The notes below the pieces were generated by a model that saw only the letters and a program-made list of their open reading frames with translations, did not search any database and was not told the origin of the DNA. Below, in pieces: positions 1 through 6,861 of a stretch of DNA of 32,107 nucleotides (the first letter of the stretch is position 1; each line of letters opens with the position of its first letter). Source of the DNA: Lachnospiraceae bacterium (GTDB lineage: Bacteria; Bacillota; Clostridia; Lachnospirales; Lachnospiraceae); the NCBI GenBank assembly GCA_031272185.1, contig JAISUG010000048.1, positions 1-32,107 on the forward strand, given 5' to 3'. The position numbers and the translations under genes were made by a program.

Positions 1-980
1 GGCGACAGGATTTCCACGGACCGTGCGGTCAGCGATTTCTCGTTCCCGTGGTGGGGCAGCTTCAGGATGTCCACAGGGCACCAGTCTGCGCCCACAATGT
101 CCTCCCACACCTCCCCATAGACGTCCGCCGTCAAGAGTACCTTGCGGCCCCGGTAGGTGAATAGCAGCCGCAGGCCCGCAGGGTTGCGCTCCCTGGAAAC
201 CGCAGCCATCTCCTCGGCCCCGCAGGGGATCCCGAGGTACAGCCTGTCAAACAATTCCCTTTGCCGCGCCATCATGCCTGTATCGAAAGGCAGGACATGC
301 ATTTCCAGCACAGGGCACGCGTCATGATCCGCCCTGACCTCCCCCGTCACTGCTGCATCGGCATCGGCGCCTCCGGTCATTCCCGCACCGCTGCCCGCCT
401 TCGTCACCGCTGCATCGTCATCGCCGCCTTCAGTCTTTTCCGCGCCGCTGCCCGCCCCCACCGCTACTGCATCGGCACCGCCGCCTCCGGTTTTTTCCGC
501 GCCGCTGCCCGGGACGCCAGGCGTCCCCCCATCCGTCTGCGGCCGGGGCGGCCACACACCTTCCGCCACCATGTCCACGCCCACTCCCAGCGCCTTGCAT
601 GTGTCAACGATGTCCAGAAAATAGTTCAGGTTGTCGCACAGCTTCACGCAGGTCTTCTCCTCCCGGTAGGGCGCATAGATCCACTTCGCGCCTGTGGGCG
701 GGAGGTACGCCGTCAACACCTTTCCGATAGGCACATGCCGCGCGATTTCAAAAAACCCGCCGATGTGGTCGATGTGCAGGTGGCTCAGCCACAGGACGTC
801 GATGGCCTCCACGCCCTCCCGCATGAGGTAGTTCACCGCGCTGCCCCTTTTGGACCCCGGCACGAACTCCACCACGGGCCGCCCGCAGTCCACCATCACC
901 ACAAACTCCCGCCCCGCCTCCCATTGGCGCAACAGGATGGCATCCCCGTCGCCTACATTAATGAAATCCACCCTAAGCAT
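1..980 (-). CDS. ComEC-type metallo-beta-lactamase-fold hydrolase (3' end outside window)
   Basis: About 326 codons are present and the C-terminus runs off the window. The N-terminus reads MLRVDFINVGDGDAILL, the usual opening of the stand-alone relatives of the ComEC hydrolase domain. The metal-binding motif SHLHIDHIGG supplies H67, H69, D71 and H72, and a later LLTADVYGE strand and DILKLPHHGNEKS segment match the distal metal-ligand region of the family. Known members are metal-dependent hydrolases of phosphoesters or nucleic acid; the substrate here is unknown. No signal peptide or membrane segment is seen. Residues about 148-217 are a Gly/Ala/Asp-rich insertion built of three 19-residue repeats, absent from ordinary relatives. 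The ATG overlaps the end of the phosphoglycerate mutase gene by 8 nt, so the two are probably translationally coupled. Confidence 0.85.
   Translation of the reverse strand, partial: MLRVDFINVGDGDAILLRQWEAGREFVVMVDCGRPVVEFVPGSKRGSAVNYLMREGVEAIDVLWLSHLHIDHIGGFFEIARHVPIGKVLTAYLPPTGAKWIYAPYREEKTCVKLCDNLNYFLDIVDTCKALGVGVDMVAEGVWPPRPQTDGGTPGVPGSGAEKTGGGGADAVAVGAGSGAEKTEGGDDDAAVTKAGSGAGMTGGADADAAVTGEVRADHDACPVLEMHVLPFDTGMMARQRELFDRLYLGIPCGAEEMAAVSRERNPAGLRLLFTYRGRKVLLTADVYGEVWEDIVGADWCPVDILKLPHHGNEKSLTARSVEILS
339..509 (-). repeat. Three in-frame 57-nt tandem repeats inside the MBL gene
   Basis: Three consecutive 19-codon units begin GSGAEKTGGGGADAV, GSGAEKTEGGDDDAA and GSGAGMTGGADADAA (residues 158-214). 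They lie in a loop between the metal-binding first half and the LLTADV strand, keep the reading frame, and are much richer in Gly, Ala and Asp than the flanking protein. The units have diverged, so they are not an assembly artefact of identical copies. Confidence 0.85.
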
Positions 981-2547
981 ACTTCTCGCCCGCCCCATGC
1001 ACCAGCAACTCATAGGCTTTCTGGATGCGCCCGTAGTTCCCGTCGCGGTCCAGGGCGATGCCCCGCCCGATGCCGCCTGAGATGACCCCCACGCCGATAT
1101 CCTTTATCTGCTGTTCGAACTCTTCCAAAAGCGCCGGCGCGCTCCCTGGCTCCGTGCTGCGCCCGTCGAAGATCACATGGACATATACCTTCTCCAACCC
1201 ATAGCTTTTTGCCATCTTCATGAGCGCCAGCGGGTAATCTACACTGCCGTGGGAGGACTTTTTCGTCAGCAGCGCCAGCAGGTGGAGAGCCGCGCCCTTT
1301 TCCTTGACCCGCTCCATGGCGGAGAGGAACACCTCGTTTTGGGCGAACGAACCGTCTTTCATCGCCATGTCCAGGCGGATGTCGTCCTGCATCACCACGC
1401 GCCCGGCGCCGATGTTGCCGTGGCCCGCCTCGGAGTTCCCGGTTTTGCCTGCCTGGAGGCCCACCGATTCGCCCGAAGCCTGGAGCAAAGAATGGGGCTG
1501 GTTCTCCCAAAGCCCGGACCATACCGGCCTCGCCTTAGCATATATGGGGTTCGTCTCATCCTGCTCGCCTACGCCCCAGCCGTCCAGGATCACCAGAAGC
1601 ACCTTGCGCCTCCCGCCAAAATCATGGGCCGGCACCAGGTTTTCCCCGGTCATCTCCGATGGGGCCGGGATGCCCATGGCCGAAAGCACCGTGGGCGCGA
1701 CATCCCCCAGGATGCCGTCCTGGGGCACGGGCTGTGCCTGTGCTGCCCCGTCGATGACGAAACACGCCACCGGCACTGTGGTGTGCGCCACGTGGGGTTT
1801 GCCCTCGGCTGTGGTGAGCGTCTCCAGGTTCCCGTGGTCGGCAGTCACCACTGCCACATACCCCTCCCTTTTCGCCGCGTCCAGCAGCACGCCCAGGTTC
1901 TGATCCACGGCCGCGGCGCAGCGGTACTTGGCGTCGGAATTGGACGTGTGGCCGATGACATCGCCATTGGCATAGTTCACCACCACAAACTCATACCCCT
2001 CTTCCAGCGCCCCCACCGCACCGGAGGTGACCTTTTCGATCTCCATCTGGGGAACTTGGTCAAATGGCACGCCCTTGGGGGAGGGGATCTTCACGTCCGT
2101 CTCGCCGGGGAACGGCGCATTGTTCCCGCCATTCAGGAAATAGGTGACGTGGGCGTATTTCTCGGATTCCGCGATGTGGAACTGGCGCATCCCTGCGGCC
2201 GATATCGCTTCCGCCAGGGTGCCCTTGGTCTTTTGCGGCGCGAATGCGATGGGCATCCCCGCGAATTTCTCATGGTACATGGTGAGTATGATGAACTCCA
2301 GGCCCGGCAGGGCCTCCCTGTCAAAATGCGGGAAATCCTCCTGGGTGAACGCCTCCGTCAGCTCCACTTCCCGCTCTCCCCGCCGGCAGCAGAAAACCAC
2401 CGCATCCCCCGGTTTTACGGTGCCCACGGGTTCCCCGTCCCGCCAAAACGCCAGGGGTTCCATACTGTAATCCGTCTGGCCCCTCCCATATGCGGCCTCC
2501 ACCGCCCGGGCGAGCGCCTGTCCGCCGATGCTATCCGTCTTTGACAT
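973..2547 (-). CDS. Circularly permuted 2,3-bisphosphoglycerate-independent phosphoglycerate mutase
   Basis: A 524-residue enzyme that should interconvert 3- and 2-phosphoglycerate in glycolysis, in the cytoplasm, with two Mn ions. All hallmark motifs of iPGM are present but in rotated order. Residues 1-305 correspond to the canonical C-terminal half: RRGER (R56, R59), AESEKYAHVT (K130), NGDVIGH (D196, H200), TADHGN (D237, H238), HVAHTT (H255), and EMTGENL, which is normally the very C-terminus. A short linker follows, then the canonical N-terminus KVLLVILDGWG (D322) and TGNSEAGH (catalytic S372), the phosphotransferase domain, and an end at AYELLVHGAGEKYA. The start ATG has a strong GGGGGGAAG ribosome binding site 5 nt upstream. 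Length equals the normal family length (about 510). Oddities are S464 replacing the Asp of the usual DGRD motif and KKSSHG replacing the usual SDGGVH. The gene is downstream of the MalK-like gene and overlaps the MBL gene. Confidence 0.95.
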   Translation of the reverse strand: MSKTDSIGGQALARAVEAAYGRGQTDYSMEPLAFWRDGEPVGTVKPGDAVVFCCRRGEREVELTEAFTQEDFPHFDREALPGLEFIILTMYHEKFAGMPIAFAPQKTKGTLAEAISAAGMRQFHIAESEKYAHVTYFLNGGNNAPFPGETDVKIPSPKGVPFDQVPQMEIEKVTSGAVGALEEGYEFVVVNYANGDVIGHTSNSDAKYRCAAAVDQNLGVLLDAAKREGYVAVVTADHGNLETLTTAEGKPHVAHTTVPVACFVIDGAAQAQPVPQDGILGDVAPTVLSAMGIPAPSEMTGENLVPAHDFGGRRKVLLVILDGWGVGEQDETNPIYAKARPVWSGLWENQPHSLLQASGESVGLQAGKTGNSEAGHGNIGAGRVVMQDDIRLDMAMKDGSFAQNEVFLSAMERVKEKGAALHLLALLTKKSSHGSVDYPLALMKMAKSYGLEKVYVHVIFDGRSTEPGSAPALLEEFEQQIKDIGVGVISGGIGRGIALDRDGNYGRIQKAYELLVHGAGEKYA

Positions 2548-2627
2548 ATATCTTCCCCCCGTTGGTCATCCCAAACACCTGATAAAACGGCCTCTGTATA
2601 CGGCACCTGCCATGTGACACGCTGCCA

Positions 2628-2743
2628 AGGATGGCGCGGCCCACCGCCGTGACTCCGGCATCCATGCTTTGGCTGTCACATCTAGGCCATCTTGCTTGAG
2701 GATGGCGCGTCCCGCCACAGCAGCGCCGGCATCCCCTGCTTCG
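2628..2743. repeat. Imperfect direct repeat between the mutase and MalK-like genes
   Basis: Two related stretches of about 45 nt start at 2628 and 2699 (AGGATGGCGCGGCCC and AGGATGGCGCGTCCC) and both run through GCCGGCATCC/CTCCGGCATCC to a TGCTT(T/C)G end, with a 71-nt offset. They fill most of the 211-nt gap between the mutase start (2547) and the MalK-like stop (2759). No clear terminator or promoter was seen in this gap. Confidence 0.55.
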
Positions 2744-2758
2744 CGCGGCCTTATGGCA

Positions 2759-3919
2759 TCAGATATGCAAATGCTTCGAGGTCGCCCGCTTGATGAGGCG
2801 GGTCGTCTTTTCATTATATACATTGATGCGCCGCAGGCCCACGTAAGCGGTCACTTCCTCGTCCGTGCCATACTCCGAGATCCCGATCTCCTTTGCCAGC
2901 AGTTCCGCCTGGCCCACTTTCAGAGTGACCAGCGTCTCAGACCCTGCGGGCTGGGTGGTGTAGACCTTCGCGCGGACGATGAGCCTGTCCTCTTTGGTCT
3001 CGGGCAGGTCCTCGCCTTTCCTGGCGATGTGTATCTGCTCCGGCCGGATCCCCATGATGCAGGCGAACTCGCCGTCGGGTGTTTCCTCTTCAGTCATGTT
3101 GTCCTTGTGGAACACCATCTCGCCCAGCTCCGACCGCACCGCCAGCCCGTCCGCGGTTTTCTTCGCGGTGCCGGGGACGAAGTTGATCCTGGGATTGCCA
3201 ATGAAATCCGCGGCGCTCAAGTCGATGGGGTTCATATACAGCTCGATGGGCGTGGTCACCTGGGACAGCACACCCTCCTTAAACAATGCGATCTTCGTGG
3301 ACATGGTGAGCGCCTCCACCTGGTCGTGGGTGACGTAGATGATCGTCGTCCCCATCTCGATGTGCAGGCGCTTCAGCTCGCTGCGCATGTCGATGCGCAG
3401 TTTCGCATCCAGGTTCGACAGCGGTTCATCCAGCAAAAGCAGCTTCGGGTCCGAAGCGATGGCGCGGGCGATGGCGACGCGCTGCTGCTGCCCGCCCGAC
3501 AGCTCGTTCGGGTAGCGGTCCGCAAACTCCGAGATCCGCATGGTCTTCAATGCATTATGCACTTTTTGCTCGATCTCTTTGGAAGACATCTTTTTGATTT
3601 TCAGCCCGAATGCGATGTTCTTGAAAACCGTCATATGGGGCCAGAGCGCATAGCTCTGGAACACCAGGTTCAGGTTCCGCTTGCTGGGCGGCAGGTAAAA
3701 TGCCGTCTCGCAGTTGATGACCTCGTTCCCGTCGATGGTCATGGTCCCCGCCTGGGGCCTCTCCAGCCCGGATATGACCCTCAGCGTGGTGGTCTTCCCG
3801 CAACCGGACGGCCCTAGAAGTGTCATGAAGTCCCCATCCTCGATGGTCAATGACAAATCCTTGAGTACATGGTTGCTTCCATAAAACTTGTCAATGTTTT
3901 TTAACTCGATTCTGCTCAC
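2759..3919 (-). CDS. Orphan MalK/UgpC/MsmX-type sugar ABC transporter ATPase
   Basis: A 386-residue cytoplasmic ATPase that would power CUT1-family carbohydrate importers. Walker A is GPSGCGKTT (36-44), the Q-loop is in VFQSYALWPHMT, the signature is LSGGQQQR (140-147), Walker B is LLLLDEPLSNLD with D164 and E165, and the switch histidine is in YVTHDQ. The C-terminal third is the TOBE/OB regulatory domain with IMGIRPEQIHI. No permease or binding-protein gene is next to it, so it may be a shared ATPase like MsmX serving several importers; that is inference. The start codon is GTG, supported by AGAGGTGG upstream. It is preceded by an unusually long leader of about 244 nt from the promoter at 4170-4198. 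A frame-conserving paralogue such as UgpC cannot be separated from sequence alone. Confidence 0.93.
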   Translation of the reverse strand: MSRIELKNIDKFYGSNHVLKDLSLTIEDGDFMTLLGPSGCGKTTTLRVISGLERPQAGTMTIDGNEVINCETAFYLPPSKRNLNLVFQSYALWPHMTVFKNIAFGLKIKKMSSKEIEQKVHNALKTMRISEFADRYPNELSGGQQQRVAIARAIASDPKLLLLDEPLSNLDAKLRIDMRSELKRLHIEMGTTIIYVTHDQVEALTMSTKIALFKEGVLSQVTTPIELYMNPIDLSAADFIGNPRINFVPGTAKKTADGLAVRSELGEMVFHKDNMTEEETPDGEFACIMGIRPEQIHIARKGEDLPETKEDRLIVRAKVYTTQPAGSETLVTLKVGQAELLAKEIGISEYGTDEEVTAYVGLRRINVYNEKTTRLIKRATSKHLHI

Positions 3920-4097
3920 GCCCCCACCTCTATCTTTCCCGCTTTACCGGCGAACGCCCGACCTGCGGGCCCCCCATACACCCTTGCGCCCACCGCGCCG
4001 ATGAGCCGCGGCACATCGCAGGTAGGCGCTGCACGTCACTTGAATCCGTTTCCCTGCAAATCATCCGGCCCCGGAATCAGGAAATCCGCAAACGATT

Positions 4098-4113
4098 GCA
4101 CATAATTATGTGC
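4098..4113. promoter_or_regulatory. Perfect 16-bp palindrome, candidate operator in the MalK-like leader
   Basis: GCACATAATTATGTGC is its own reverse complement. It lies about 50 nt downstream of the predicted start of transcription of the MalK-like gene and about 140 bp from the divergent HAD promoter. A dimeric repressor binding here could block elongation; this is inference. Confidence 0.5.
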
Positions 4114-4169
4114 CCTTTTCTTCCCTGACCCAAACCGTTTGAAAACTTTGTCGGATTCTGTATTCATCA

Positions 4170-4198
4170 ATTATATAGGCTTTCCCGCAAAAAGTCAA
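4170..4198 (-). promoter_or_regulatory. Sigma-A type promoter for the MalK-like gene
   Basis: On the minus strand TTGACT (4198-4193) is separated by exactly 17 nt from TATAAT (4175-4170), close to the perfect consensus. Transcription would start near 4163, giving a leader of about 244 nt before the GTG at 3919. Confidence 0.8.
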
Positions 4199-4249
4199 GC
4201 AATATTTTGGGCAATTTGCATAGATAAAAAAATAACACACTCATTTAGC

Positions 4250-4278
4250 TTGACAAAAATCCTCCACCGATGTATGAT
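4250..4278 (+). promoter_or_regulatory. Sigma-A type promoter for the HAD operon
   Basis: TTGACA (4250-4255), 17-nt spacer, TATGAT (4273-4278). The start of transcription would be near 4285, about 40 nt before the first HAD start codon. The stretch between the two divergent -35 boxes (4199-4249) is strongly AT-rich in an otherwise GC-rich window and could act as an UP element for both. Together with the MalK-like leader and the palindrome, this accounts for the 405-nt gap 3920-4324. Confidence 0.85.
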
Positions 4279-4324
4279 GAAAAGCGTAAACGTGTGCAGT
4301 TTTCAGAGAGGGGGGAACCACACC

Positions 4325-5119
4325 ATGCATGAAAATATCACCAGCGGTATGCCCGCCACAGGCATTGCCACAGGCAAACCCGCCACAGGCATCGACACCA
4401 TCTTCTTCGACGTGGGGAACACGTTGCGCATCGTCCTGCCCGAACCTGAGTTTCGCGCGAAGGCGCGGGCCGATCTGTACCGGCTGGCCGGCGCCACCGA
4501 ACCTGAGGATGTCTTTTTCGAGAAACTCACCAAGAACTGGGACACATTCCGCAAGTTCGCAAAGACCCAGCTCCTTGACTTTTCTGAGATGGAGCTCTGG
4601 ATGCAGTGGCTCCTGCCCGACTTCCCCAAACTCCACATCGCCGCCCATGCCACCCGGCTGACCAGGCTGTGGCGCGACAGCGACGGCCGCAGGGTGGCGC
4701 GCCAGGGCACGGCCCAGACATTGGCCGAGCTCGTCAGGCGGGGCTATAAGCTGGGCATCATCGCAAACACCATCACCGAGACGGAAATCCCGGACTGGAT
4801 GGTCGAGGACGGTGTGGCGCCGTATTTCACCACCGTCATCCTGTCTTCAAAGGTCCGCATACGCAAACCGGATCCGGCCATCTACCTGCTGGCCGCGCGC
4901 TGCATCGATTCCAAGCCTGAGAACTGCGCTTATATAGGTGACAACCCATCACGGGACGTGGAGGGCACTCGCGCCTCCGGCTACGGGCTGATGGTGCGCG
5001 TCGACGAGCCCGACACCCTCGCCAAGGAACCGCCCACAGCCGAGTGCATCCCGGACCACATCATACGGGAGATACCGGAAGTGTTAGATATTTTTCAGGG
5101 AATCCAGAAAGGCAGGTAA
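4325..5119 (+). CDS. HAD-superfamily hydrolase, first of three tandem paralogues
   Basis: A 264-residue protein starting at the ATG at 4325, which follows a GAGAGGGGGGAA ribosome binding site; upstream in-frame ATGs lie in the promoter. After a short Ala-Thr-Gly-rich N-terminus, motif I is TIFFDVGNTL with nucleophile D29, an alpha-helical cap follows, then the motif II region GYKLGIIANT, motif III Lys in RIRKPDP, and motif IV YIGDNPSRDVEG. The Rossmann core is complete. The usual second Asp of motif I (DxD) is Gly (D-V-G-N-T), so ordinary general acid catalysis is uncertain. Family members are mostly phosphatases of small metabolites; no substrate can be assigned. The next gene begins 3 nt after the stop. 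Confidence 0.88.
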   Translation: MHENITSGMPATGIATGKPATGIDTIFFDVGNTLRIVLPEPEFRAKARADLYRLAGATEPEDVFFEKLTKNWDTFRKFAKTQLLDFSEMELWMQWLLPDFPKLHIAAHATRLTRLWRDSDGRRVARQGTAQTLAELVRRGYKLGIIANTITETEIPDWMVEDGVAPYFTTVILSSKVRIRKPDPAIYLLAARCIDSKPENCAYIGDNPSRDVEGTRASGYGLMVRVDEPDTLAKEPPTAECIPDHIIREIPEVLDIFQGIQKGR

Positions 5120-5122
5120 ACC

Positions 5123-5878
5123 ATGGCGAGCACGACCAAACACATCGACACCATTTTCTTTGACCTGGGCGGCACATTCCGCATTGTCAACGAGCTGCCC
5201 GAGTACTACCAGGCGGCGCGCAGGAAGATCGCGCAGCTGGTAGGCACCGACATAGACCCCGAGGAGTTCTATGACCTCATCATGCAGCGGTACGACATTT
5301 ACCGGGAGTGGGTCTTTGCCACCAACAGGGAGGCATACGAAGACTATCTCTGGATCCGCTGGCTGACCCCCGAGTACGACCACGAAAGGCTGCGGGAGCA
5401 CGCCAGCGAGCTCACCTACCTCCTGCGCCAGGCGAAAGGCCGCAGGGAAGTGGTGGAGGGCGGCGTGGAACTGATCAAGGAGCTCCGGGACCGCGGCTAT
5501 AAGCTCGGCATCATCTCCAATCTCATCGGAGTCAAGGAAATCGACGAGTGGCTGGATGCAGACGATTTGCGCCAATACTTCTGCGCCGTCCAGCAGTCAT
5601 CGATATCCGGCATACGCAAACCCGACCCCATCATTTTCTGGGCCGCGGCAGGGCAGGCCAGCTCCATCCCGGCAAACTGCGCCTACATCGGTGACAATTT
5701 CAAGACAGACGTGGGCGGCGCTCGCAGCGCCGGATATGGCGCGGTCATCATCTGCGCCACCGCCGAAGAGGTAAAGGAAAAGGGCATACCCGCCGGGTAT
5801 GAGCCCGACATCGTGATCAACGACATAAAGCAGCTCCTGGACGTCTTCCCCAAGGCGCCGGTGTTCGAAATCGCGTAG
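5123..5878 (+). CDS. HAD-superfamily hydrolase, second tandem paralogue
   Basis: A 251-residue paralogue of its neighbours. Motif I is TIFFDLGGTF, so again the second Asp is Gly. The core continues with GYKLGIISNL (motif II region), GIRKPDP (motif III Lys) and YIGDNFKTDVGG (motif IV). The helical cap is similar to the first paralogue (TNREAYEDYLWIRWLTPEYD against FSEMELWMQWLLPDF), which indicates duplication. The start ATG at 5123 is preceded by AAAGGCAGG inside the end of the previous gene, giving a tightly coupled pair. Cytoplasmic; substrate unknown. Confidence 0.88.
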   Translation: MASTTKHIDTIFFDLGGTFRIVNELPEYYQAARRKIAQLVGTDIDPEEFYDLIMQRYDIYREWVFATNREAYEDYLWIRWLTPEYDHERLREHASELTYLLRQAKGRREVVEGGVELIKELRDRGYKLGIISNLIGVKEIDEWLDADDLRQYFCAVQQSSISGIRKPDPIIFWAAAGQASSIPANCAYIGDNFKTDVGGARSAGYGAVIICATAEEVKEKGIPAGYEPDIVINDIKQLLDVFPKAPVFEIA

Positions 5879-5978
5879 ACAGTCACTTGCCGTTGCATAT
5901 GCGGATTGGTCCGTCTTGGGAAATGTCCATGCGGACCGGAAACATCGCCCTCATTGACATGACACAGTTCAGATCGCC

Positions 5979-6006
5979 GCCACTGCGACTGGTACGCCGC
6001 AGTGGC
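5979..6006 (+). promoter_or_regulatory. Hairpin in the gap between the second and third HAD genes
   Basis: GCCACTGCG and CGCAGTGGC form a perfect 9-bp stem around a 10-nt loop within the 165-nt gap 5879-6043. There is no U-tract, so it is not a standard terminator. It ends about 24 nt before the ribosome binding site of the third gene and could be an mRNA stability or attenuation element. TTGACA is present at 5954-5959 but has no matching -10 box. Confidence 0.45.
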
Positions 6007-6043
6007 CCCGAGCCTACAGACCGTGATCGAGAAAGGAACCACC

Positions 6044-6835
6044 ATGCCGAACCAACTCCCCGCCGCCGTCATATTTGACATGGGCGGCACGCTGGAAGAC
6101 GTCATAACCAACGATGTGACCCACCTGGAGTGCGCGCAGAGGACACTGGATTTCCTGGCGCAGCAGGGCGTGCGCCTGGATATGGATGCGGCGGGGCTTT
6201 TGGACATCGTCCTCCCCCGCCAGAAGCAGTACCACGCCTACAGCCTGGATAGCTGCCGGGAACTGACCCCCTTTGAGATTTATTCAGATTGGCGGTTCAA
6301 GGACATCCCCATGGACCGGGACTTGCTGCGCGCCATCGCCAATGAACTCGCATTCATATGGGAGACCACATTCTACCAGCGCTCCCTGCGCCCGGGTACT
6401 CACGAGATGCTTGAGGAACTGCGCAGGCGCGGCTATCGCCTCGGCGTCATCAGCAACACCGCCTGCGATTCACAGGTGTTTTTCACGCTGCTGGAGTATG
6501 GGCTGCTTCGCACTTTCGACGTCATCAACCTGTCCAGCCTGGTGGGCTGGCGCAAGCCGCACCCCATCATTTTCGAGATCACCGCCCGGAGCATGGGCGT
6601 GCCTCTGGACCGCTGCGTTTACGTAGGCGACACAGTCACCCGTGACGTCATCGGGTCACGCCGCGCAGGGTACCACAGGTGCATCCGCATAGACTCCAGG
6701 CTCACAGCCAACTCCGACGCAGAGGCGAGTGCGGGCGCCGCCGGCGGGCCGACCCGCGAAGACGCCGATTTCGTGGTCCAGAGCCTCTTAAGCATACCCG
6801 CCATTATGGACAGCCTGGGGCTGCTGCCCGCATAG
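6044..6835 (+). CDS. HAD-superfamily hydrolase, third tandem paralogue
   Basis: A 263-residue protein; the ATG at 6044 follows GAAAGGA. Motif I is AVIFDMGGTLEDV, again with Gly in place of the second Asp. GYRLGVISNT (motif II region), GWRKPHP (motif III Lys) and YVGDTVTRDVIG (motif IV) complete the core. It is more diverged from the other two and has an Ala/Gly-rich stretch near the C-terminus (DAEASAGAAGGPTRED). It ends only 26 nt from the convergent stop of the ABC ATPase gene wzt, with no bidirectional terminator visible. Confidence 0.88.
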   Translation: MPNQLPAAVIFDMGGTLEDVITNDVTHLECAQRTLDFLAQQGVRLDMDAAGLLDIVLPRQKQYHAYSLDSCRELTPFEIYSDWRFKDIPMDRDLLRAIANELAFIWETTFYQRSLRPGTHEMLEELRRRGYRLGVISNTACDSQVFFTLLEYGLLRTFDVINLSSLVGWRKPHPIIFEITARSMGVPLDRCVYVGDTVTRDVIGSRRAGYHRCIRIDSRLTANSDAEASAGAAGGPTREDADFVVQSLLSIPAIMDSLGLLPA

Positions 6836-6861
6836 GACTGCGTAGAACTCCATATAGGGGT

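Noticed and set aside
1177-2544. A 455-codon open frame on the plus strand opposite the phosphoglycerate mutase gene
   Set aside because: It is a shadow of a GC-rich coding strand. The translation is His/Arg/Gly-rich with no family motifs, while the minus strand carries all iPGM motifs.
4077-4103. Leader peptide ORF (MCNRLRIS) within the MalK-like leader
   Set aside because: It starts inside the palindrome, has a poorly spaced ribosome binding site and no codon pattern that would suggest attenuation.
5954-5982. Promoter for the third HAD gene from TTGACA at 5954
   Set aside because: No acceptable -10 box is found 15-19 nt downstream.
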